A stretch of 64,000 nt of DNA, taken from UBA10908 sp964608965 (lineage in GTDB: Bacteria; Bacillota; Clostridia; Peptostreptococcales; Anaerovoracaceae). The position numbers and the translations under genes were made by a program. Positions 58,618 to 64,000 of this stretch are shown here, piece after piece. The notes beneath the pieces are model-generated. The model saw only the letters and a program-made list of their open reading frames with translations, was not told the DNA's origin and ran no database searches. Position 1 is the first letter of the stretch; every line of letters starts with the position of its first letter. Where the stretch lies: NCBI GenBank assembly GCA_964608965.1, contig CAZSPZ010000008.1, positions 1 through 64,000 on the forward strand, in the 5' to 3' direction.

Positions 58618-60037
58618 AAGCGTTGCCGCGCTCGATATTCAGTTGTTTGATTTTATAAGTGAGAGTCTGCCTTGGAAGGCAGAGCATTTCCGCTGCTTTT
58701 GTCTTGTTTCCTCCGGTAATGCGCAAAGCCTTTGTAATCAGATCTCGCTCGACCTGTTCGATGGCCGAAGAAAGAGGCATGATTCCCTGCCTGTTGTCGA
58801 AGTTGGGATCCATAATGGCATTCCCGTCTTTTCCCAAAAGTCTTCCGCATAAATAAGGAGGCATGTGCTCTTTTCCTAGAACTTCATCGTCTTGCGCAAA
58901 TTCCACCGCCAATTCCATGACATTCTTTAACTCCCGAACATTTCCCTCCCAGCCGTAACCGAGCAATGCCTCGCGCAATTCTTCGGTTATGCCCCGGATG
59001 TGTTTTCCGTAAAGGTCCTGAAAATACTTGATATAATATTCGATGAATAACTCTATATCTTCTTTTCGGTTTCGAAGAGGCTCTATTCGTACAATACTGC
59101 TGGAAAATCTGTAGAACAAATCCTTGCGAAGGATGTTCTTTTCCATAGCCTCCACCGGATCCACGTTCATGGCACCTATGATTTTAACGGTTACCGTCTT
59201 GTCTTTGCTGTCTCCCAAAGGCCGGAACGTACCGTCCTGAAGAACACGAAGCAATTTTGCCTGCACTTCGTAAGGGATGGCATTCAACTCATCTAAAAAT
59301 ATTATGCCGCCGGCTGCTTCTTCGAAAAGTCCTTTTCGATTTTCCGCGCCCGTATAAATCCCTCTTTTCGTGCCAAACAGGATTGATTCCATCAGATTTT
59401 CGGGAACTGTAGCGCAGTTCAGCACCACGACTTTTTTCCTCGGTACTCCGCTTTGGGTAATCATAGCCTGAGCGAACATCTCTTTTCCCGTTCCTGTTTC
59501 TCCGTAAATTAAAGTCGGGTTGGGAAGTTTGGAAAGAGTCTTTGCCATTTCGATACTTTTTCGCATTTCCGGATTTCGCGTAAGGATAAGGCTGAAGGTG
59601 ATATAGCCTGATTCCCGCTGAATCGTCTCGACAAATTCGTTGAAAATCACATCGCTTTCGGCACTGTCAACATTTTCGAGGGGTTCTACATCCTTGGCAA
59701 GTTCAACGACGCCGACAATTTTTCCCCGGCGCCTGATCGGAAGCGTAACATTGTGGGAAATAAACTTATGTCCCAGATAGTCGTGATAAATTTGATTTTT
59801 CTGCACAACAATTTCACCGGTGTTCATGCACCGGTAAATTGAACTTTCTTCCTTGCTCACATCGATATACACATCAAAAAAGTTCTTGTTCAGAATGTCT
59901 TTTGCTGCATATTCCGTCTGAATATTCGTCCTCGAATCGTATCTGGAATTGAAAATGATATTGAACTTGCTGTCGACAATAAGAATGTAATCTAAACTGT
60001 TAAATAGGAAACTGCCAATGGAAAGCAAAGGGAACAC
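58616..60037 (-). CDS. Sigma-54-dependent transcriptional activator (PAS, AAA+, Fis-type HTH)
   Basis: This is a 473-residue enhancer-binding protein. The N-terminal PAS-like domain (about residues 10-115) begins NSLDYILIVDSKFNIIF. The AAA+ domain has Walker A GETGTGKE and Walker B region GGIIFLDELNAI. The loop that contacts sigma-54 reads GIYTGA, where GAFTGA is usual. The C-terminal helix-turn-helix is NKTKAAEMLCLPRQTLTYKIKQL. The design resembles RocR, which senses an amino-acid product. It is directly upstream of the ald promoter. Confidence 0.93.
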   Translation of the reverse strand: MFPLLSIGSFLFNSLDYILIVDSKFNIIFNSRYDSRTNIQTEYAAKDILNKNFFDVYIDVSKEESSIYRCMNTGEIVVQKNQIYHDYLGHKFISHNVTLPIRRRGKIVGVVELAKDVEPLENVDSAESDVIFNEFVETIQRESGYITFSLILTRNPEMRKSIEMAKTLSKLPNPTLIYGETGTGKEMFAQAMITQSGVPRKKVVVLNCATVPENLMESILFGTKRGIYTGAENRKGLFEEAAGGIIFLDELNAIPYEVQAKLLRVLQDGTFRPLGDSKDKTVTVKIIGAMNVDPVEAMEKNILRKDLFYRFSSSIVRIEPLRNRKEDIELFIEYYIKYFQDLYGKHIRGITEELREALLGYGWEGNVRELKNVMELAVEFAQDDEVLGKEHMPPYLCGRLLGKDGNAIMDPNFDNRQGIMPLSSAIEQVERDLITKALRITGGNKTKAAEMLCLPRQTLTYKIKQLNIERGNA

Positions 60038-60046
60038 CTCCTGACA

Positions 60047-61457
60047 TCATTTAAACATATACTCGATTTTGTCTATTTCTTTTTGGTCTATTTGCTCCAA
60101 CCCTTGTTCTTTTCGATATAAAAACTCCCGAAGAATAATAAATCCTTGTTTGTTCACTCTGTAACGCGACATGAAAAAAGCGCAGGCGATCATGCCGATT
60201 GCCGGAAACAATATAAATATTTTTTCGAGCATGCCGATGGCAGCCGGACTCTGCACGGCGAGAGTGGCATCAAAACCCGAAAACTCCAATATACCGGTTA
60301 AGGCTTTTAACGTAACGGATATGGCTGTCGTACATATCAACATTTGCAGCGCCATAAGATTTCCTTCCCGGCGCTTACCGTAACGGTATTCATCCAGGTC
60401 CGTCACATCATAGAAATTTGTATTGCTCAGCTGCCAGAACATCGCCTGAACGTATACGCAACCGATGATATACGTATAGATAGAGAACTTCGTCGTGATT
60501 CCATAGAATGCATAAAAAAGGGCCAAGAGCCCGAAGATCACACAAGATACAACGATAAGCTCTTTTTTTCCGTACTTCAACGCTGCTCTTGTTACGATGA
60601 AAACAAATCCAATCTTTGCCAGGTTCGTCAACAAATAAAGCGGTGTGATGAATGTACCCGGAATACCCAATTTGTATATGACATAAAAAACAGTGGTGAT
60701 CGTATAGGCTGTGTAGGTAAAGCTGATGGCGATTTTGGCATACATAAGTATTCTGTNNNNNNNNNNNNGAAATAAGACCCTGTTTTTCGGGTGGATCGGT
60801 GATCATTCTCTCTTTACCCCTTGTGCTGTTCCAGCATATCAATCCGGTTGCAAGAACTAAAAGGCTGATAATCGCCACAAACAGAAACCAGGAGGCGCTG
60901 GCCGATAAGCCTTTTGCACTGAAAAAAGCGATAACTGCCAAGGGCGCCGCCGAGCCGATTAAATCTCCGGCGATACTGAATAAACGCGAAGTGCTGATCA
61001 TGCGGATGCGATCTTCGTAATCGGTGGCAATATCTGCACCCAAAGCAAGAAACGCAACGAGGAATACGGCGAATGACATCCAATATAAAAATCCAAACGT
61101 CATATAATAGGCCATTTGCGCGCCGGGATTGGCCTGGAAATTATAGAAGCATGCAAGGTAACATATCGGCATCGCAACAGCCCCGAAAAGAATCAGGGGG
61201 CGTCTCCTGCCGAATTTTGATCGTAAATTATCGGAAAACCTGCCTACAAATATGCTGAATATCGCATCGGCCAGAATTGTAACGGATATGATGGTGCCTG
61301 CGCTTCCCGCATCCATACCGACAATGCTTGTCAGAAACAGAAGTTGATACGCACTGATGAAATTGTAAAAGCAGGCGTCGGGGAAATAGCCGACGCCGTA
61401 GCCTACATGTCTTTTAAATTGTTGCTTTCTTGTCTCTTGCATCCTGGCAGGCTCCAT
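60047..61457 (-). CDS. GPH-type MFS symporter (glycoside/hexuronide:cation), split by an assembly gap
   Basis: The 5' part (61457 to the N-run) encodes YGVGYFPDACFYNFISAYQLLFLTSIVGMDAGSA, GRFSDNLRSKFGRRRPLI and further membrane helices. The 3' part (from about 60756 to 60047) encodes the second half, including YDVTDLDEYRYGKRREG, a family loop. The halves are in different frames across 12 N (60757-60768), so the gap length is only nominal and the real gene is probably intact. Family members carry sugars or glucuronides with Na+ or H+. The start is 61457 or 61442. Confidence 0.85.
60757..60768. other. Assembly gap (12 N)
   Basis: Twelve undefined bases lie inside the GPH symporter gene. The two flanks do not stay in frame across it. 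Confidence 0.99.
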
Positions 61458-61487
61458 GGGGCGAACCTACCTCCATTCATCAGAATT

Positions 61488-62024
61488 TTATTTAGGTTTT
61501 TTTGTAAGGAAAATAAATCCCGCAAAAATCATACAACTTGCTACAATTAAACGCCTGTCTATCCAGGGAAGGAAAACCTGGAGCAATATCAGACCGCCCA
61601 CAGCGATCAGGACAATTCCTATCGTATTTCCCGAATGATGCGACGTTGTTTTCGTCTGGGCGTTTTCCGGATTTGTTTTTATTTCCTCTTCTGTATTTTG
61701 CGTTGGCGATGCTGCCCGGTTCTCGTATTTGGTACCGTCTTGCGCAATGTACTGCGCAGATCCCGCATTACTCTCCACAGAATTGAATCGTTCGGGGTTC
61801 ATGTTTGCAGCCATATTGCCGGCACTGTAAATCGGAGGGGCTGTGGGTATAACGAGCGCTGCGATGATATAAAACAGCAACCCCGCTCCGTACATCAGGG
61901 TAAAGAGCACGAACAACAGCCTTACGATAATTGAATCGACCTTGAAATACTCGGCAATACCCCCGCATACACCGAAAAGAGCTTTGTCGTCCTGCGATTT
62001 ATACAATTTATTGTTGGTTTGCAT
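61488..62024 (-). CDS. PspC-domain membrane protein
   Basis: This is a 178-residue protein. Residues about 8-65 are the PspC domain (LFGVCGGIAEYFKVDSIIVRLLF and a membrane segment). A polar linker of about 70 residues follows, then two C-terminal hydrophobic segments of the LiaF-TM/DUF5668 type (GIVLIAVGGLILLQVF...IVASCMIFAGFIFL). PspC proteins take part in envelope stress control. No liaRS- or psp-type partners are visible. Confidence 0.9.
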   Translation of the reverse strand: MQTNNKLYKSQDDKALFGVCGGIAEYFKVDSIIVRLLFVLFTLMYGAGLLFYIIAALVIPTAPPIYSAGNMAANMNPERFNSVESNAGSAQYIAQDGTKYENRAASPTQNTEEEIKTNPENAQTKTTSHHSGNTIGIVLIAVGGLILLQVFLPWIDRRLIVASCMIFAGFIFLTKKPK

Positions 62025-62063
62025 TTACTTTCTTCCTTTCTCTAATCCTCTAAACTTATATAT

Positions 62064-63068
62064 TTACTCTCCGGACTCATCCCTTTCCGGATCTGAGTAA
62101 TCGGTAAAGCAGAGATTTAAATCCACATTGCCGGTGATTCCATTCACTCTTCCGCTGCTCGTATATTGCCACATCTGCAATGCATAAGGGAAAAATGGCC
62201 GGTTAAAATACTGCGCCAACCACTTGTCGTACTCCGCGAGCCTTTTCAAATCCAACTCTTCCATGAACCAACGGATATTGGAGTAAAGCATCGGTGTATA
62301 ACCGGCTTCCTTTATCGTCTCGCAGAAGGCAATGGCGAAGTCGGTATGCTCTTCTTTTGTAAGATTTGCAGTCCTTGCATCTTTGGAAGCGGCATCTTCC
62401 AGATCAAGAACAACCGGCCACGTGATGTTGTAAGCGCGAATATTGTCCAGGACAAACTCGGCCTCCTGAATGGCTTCTTCCACAGTGATTGCCTGCGAAA
62501 CAAAATAGACTCCCACGGCGACATCATTTTGCAGGGCGCCTTTTACATTGGCGTCAAACAAATCATCCTCTATTAAACCGCCTTGATCGTAGCCGCGGTA
62601 CCCGACTCTTATAATCGCGTAATTTACACCATCCGCCGCTACTTTCTTCCAGTCGATGGTCTTTTGATATTTGGAGATATCTATGCCCTTGATGGACAGC
62701 GTCTTTCCTCCTTCGACATACTCCAATTCCTTATGCGCCTCTTCCAGTTGAACCAGGTTGTCCCAATTGTAATCAGAGAGGGGCAAATCAAAATTGACGG
62801 GCTCGTACCGATACGTTCCGTCGATGTCCTTGTATACGATGGTATCCGTATAAAACCGTTGCAGGAATTCCCAGATCGTACCGCTTTCCGTGGCATAACG
62901 ATTTAAATCCTCCGCAGTGACGGTAATGGGTTCTTCTGTCTCCTCTTCGGCGGGCGGTTTTGCCTCGCCCGGATCTTCTGTTTCAGGTACGGTGCAGGCT
63001 GCTGCGCCAAAGACCGTCAGAGCCAGAAGCATGCCCGTTATCCAGAATTTTATGGTCTTTCCTTTCAT
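62064..63068 (-). CDS. GH25-family lysozyme-like lipoprotein
   Basis: This is a 334-residue secreted lipoprotein. The signal peptide ends in GAAAC (Cys25), followed by a Pro/Glu-rich linker. The glycoside hydrolase family 25 domain starts with KGIDISKYQKTIDW and includes VVLDLED, the catalytic acidic pair, and SNIRWFMEELDL; it should cut peptidoglycan. GGAGG lies six bases before the ATG at 63068; the ATG overlaps the dhaL stop by four bases. An upstream open frame of 76 codons is rejected. Confidence 0.92.
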   Translation of the reverse strand: MKGKTIKFWITGMLLALTVFGAAACTVPETEDPGEAKPPAEEETEEPITVTAEDLNRYATESGTIWEFLQRFYTDTIVYKDIDGTYRYEPVNFDLPLSDYNWDNLVQLEEAHKELEYVEGGKTLSIKGIDISKYQKTIDWKKVAADGVNYAIIRVGYRGYDQGGLIEDDLFDANVKGALQNDVAVGVYFVSQAITVEEAIQEAEFVLDNIRAYNITWPVVLDLEDAASKDARTANLTKEEHTDFAIAFCETIKEAGYTPMLYSNIRWFMEELDLKRLAEYDKWLAQYFNRPFFPYALQMWQYTSSGRVNGITGNVDLNLCFTDYSDPERDESGE

Positions 63069-63691
63069 TGCAGGCCTCCAAAATAACCGGCAATCGCTTC
63101 CATGATCAATCTGCCTGCTGCCGAGCCACCATCCAGGAGTCCGATTCCCTGATCCCCGTAGTATACGGCTCTGCCATGAACCGGTCTCATTGTTTTTGTG
63201 CTTTCGGAGCCTTCGGCTGCAGCTTTTGCCGCTTCCGCGAAAGCTATGGCAGGACTGTTTCCTGCGTAAGAATTCAAAACTTGCACAGCCGGGCACAATG
63301 CATCCAGAATAGTCTTTTCTCCCGGTTTGGAATGAGCTTTCTCCATAATAAGGGCTAACCCCTTATCCATCGCATCCGCCATTTCCCCTAACGTGGCTTC
63401 TTCTTTGCCTTTAAGAGCTTTTGCCATGCCCAGCATGCCAAAGGAAAGAATTGTTCCAAGGGAAGAAGGCGCAGCTTCATTAAACGCTGTGCTGCTTTTC
63501 AGAAAAATCTTACCCAGATCTGTTTCTTCTGTATGATTCAATAAACCCGTAACCGCACGAAACCCGCTGCTCATGGAGATGCCTAAATCTCCGTCACCAT
63601 TTTGCTGGTCCAGCTCAATCAAATAATCCTTGTTTGCTTCCATGGTTTGACTGATTGCGGAAAAAATTTCCTTTAAGGTTCCTTTATTCAT
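63065..63691 (-). CDS. dhaL: Dihydroxyacetone kinase subunit DhaL
   Basis: This is the 208-residue ADP-binding subunit of the PTS-type dihydroxyacetone kinase. The Mg-ADP site DQQNGDGDLGISMSSGF with its three Asp residues is near 28-44. It works with DhaK (next gene upstream) and normally with the phosphotransfer protein DhaM, which is not seen here. It is coupled to the GH25 lipoprotein gene downstream, an unusual neighbour. Confidence 0.93.
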   Translation of the reverse strand: MNKGTLKEIFSAISQTMEANKDYLIELDQQNGDGDLGISMSSGFRAVTGLLNHTEETDLGKIFLKSSTAFNEAAPSSLGTILSFGMLGMAKALKGKEEATLGEMADAMDKGLALIMEKAHSKPGEKTILDALCPAVQVLNSYAGNSPAIAFAEAAKAAAEGSESTKTMRPVHGRAVYYGDQGIGLLDGGSAAGRLIMEAIAGYFGGLQ

Positions 63692-63699
63692 CGCTTCTC

Positions 63700-64000
63700 C
63701 TACTTGTTGGCATTTGTGTAAAAAGGTGTGGATGCGGGATAACGGAGCAGTTCTTTCAACTCGCTGTCCACTTTGAAAATCGTTACGGAAAGGCCTGCCA
63801 TCTCCATTGACGTTGCAAATTCGCCTACGTGCGGCATAAACAGGGTGATTCCCTTCTCAGTAAGAATATTATGCACTTTTCTGTATGTAATGAGCAACTC
63901 TTCCAGCGGAGTAGCGCCAAGGCCATTCACCATGACCGAGACTTCGTCTCCTTTATCAAGAGGCATATCTTTTAATATGGTATCGACGATCAGCGATGCC
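63700..64000 (-). CDS. dhaK: Dihydroxyacetone kinase subunit DhaK, C-terminal part (5' end outside the window)
   Basis: About 100 codons are visible in one frame that runs off the window edge. They match the C-terminus of DhaK: VNGLGATPLEELLITYRKV, VGEFATSMEMAGLSVTIFKVD, and LLRYPASTPFY. DhaK binds dihydroxyacetone covalently through a His that lies outside the window. The gene is eight bases upstream of dhaL. Confidence 0.9.
   Translation of the reverse strand, partial: ASLIVDTILKDMPLDKGDEVSVMVNGLGATPLEELLITYRKVHNILTEKGITLFMPHVGEFATSMEMAGLSVTIFKVDSELKELLRYPASTPFYTNANK

Noticed and set aside
60408..60745. C-terminal part of the ORF that reads through the N gap
   Set aside because: After the gap it is out of frame; the real frame is the membrane protein segment at 60047-60745.
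63069..63296. N-terminal extension of the GH25 lipoprotein
   Set aside because: It lies inside dhaL, hides the signal peptide and has no start signal.
1..64000. Search by eye for CRISPR arrays, transposases, integrases, phage genes or known defence modules
   Set aside because: No regularly spaced repeats and no such proteins were seen. The Fic-like and YgjP-like genes alone do not make a defence system.

Overview
The window looks like part of the chromosome of an anaerobic, low-to-middle GC Gram-positive bacterium of the class Clostridia. The evidence is the Bacillus/Clostridium-type gene order (purR-spoVG-glmU-prs-pth-mfd-MATE-mazG-HU-S4 protein), a three-subunit [FeFe] hydrogenase, a T-box leader, many strong AGGAGG ribosome-binding sites, and fermentation-type enzymes such as a BKACE/Kce-like enzyme and alanine dehydrogenase. 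A family such as Anaerovoracaceae is possible, but that is inference. There is one run of 12 N inside a gene and one probable single-base frameshift, so this is a draft or metagenomic assembly.

Region by region. 1-19425, all on the minus strand: excision repair (uvrB, uvrA), S4 RNA-binding protein, HU, MazG, SpoVB-type flippase, mfd, pth, prs, a GlmU homologue that has only the acetyltransferase half, spoVG, then purR-murC-thrC and gltX. 19500-19851, plus strand: tRNA-Glu(CTC) with its own promoter, followed by a GC-rich structured element flanked by copies of the tRNA 3' end. 19880-23904: hydCBA hydrogenase operon. 24084-35727: an accessory stretch with an RNHCP protein, alpha/beta hydrolase, ferredoxin-tailed aldo/keto reductase, BaiN-type flavoprotein, a MarR regulator with a Cys-tailed methyltransferase, a short glutamate-synthase-like flavoenzyme with a fructoselysine-kinase-like gene, and sbcDC. 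35947-41235: metal transport (feoA-feoB-copA) facing a DtxR/MntR-type regulator across three perfect and one degenerate operator-like inverted repeats. 41310-50135: GerMN lipoprotein, YgjP-like protease, amino-acid permease, EamA transporter, whiA, a probably leaderless HD-domain gene, a BKACE enzyme, rapZ, murB and a catalytically degenerate Fic-fold protein. 50207-54964: leuACDB behind a leucine T-box. 55115-58617: a frameshifted aminotransferase, PhzF-like protein, and alanine dehydrogenase with a sigma-54 promoter and candidate enhancer sites. 58616-64000: the sigma-54 activator, a GPH-type symporter broken by an assembly gap, PspC, a GH25 lipoprotein and DhaL/DhaK.

How the parts fit. The housekeeping block links DNA repair, translation quality control, nucleotide supply and cell-wall precursors. 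The metabolic blocks fit an amino-acid-fermenting anaerobe that makes H2, makes its own leucine, and turns on alanine degradation through sigma-54. No CRISPR array, prophage, transposase or complete known defence island is visible. The least explained items are the tRNA-associated structured element, the pseudo-Fic protein next to murB, the glutamate-synthase/FrlD pair, and the pseudoknot-like RNA between sbcC and copA.
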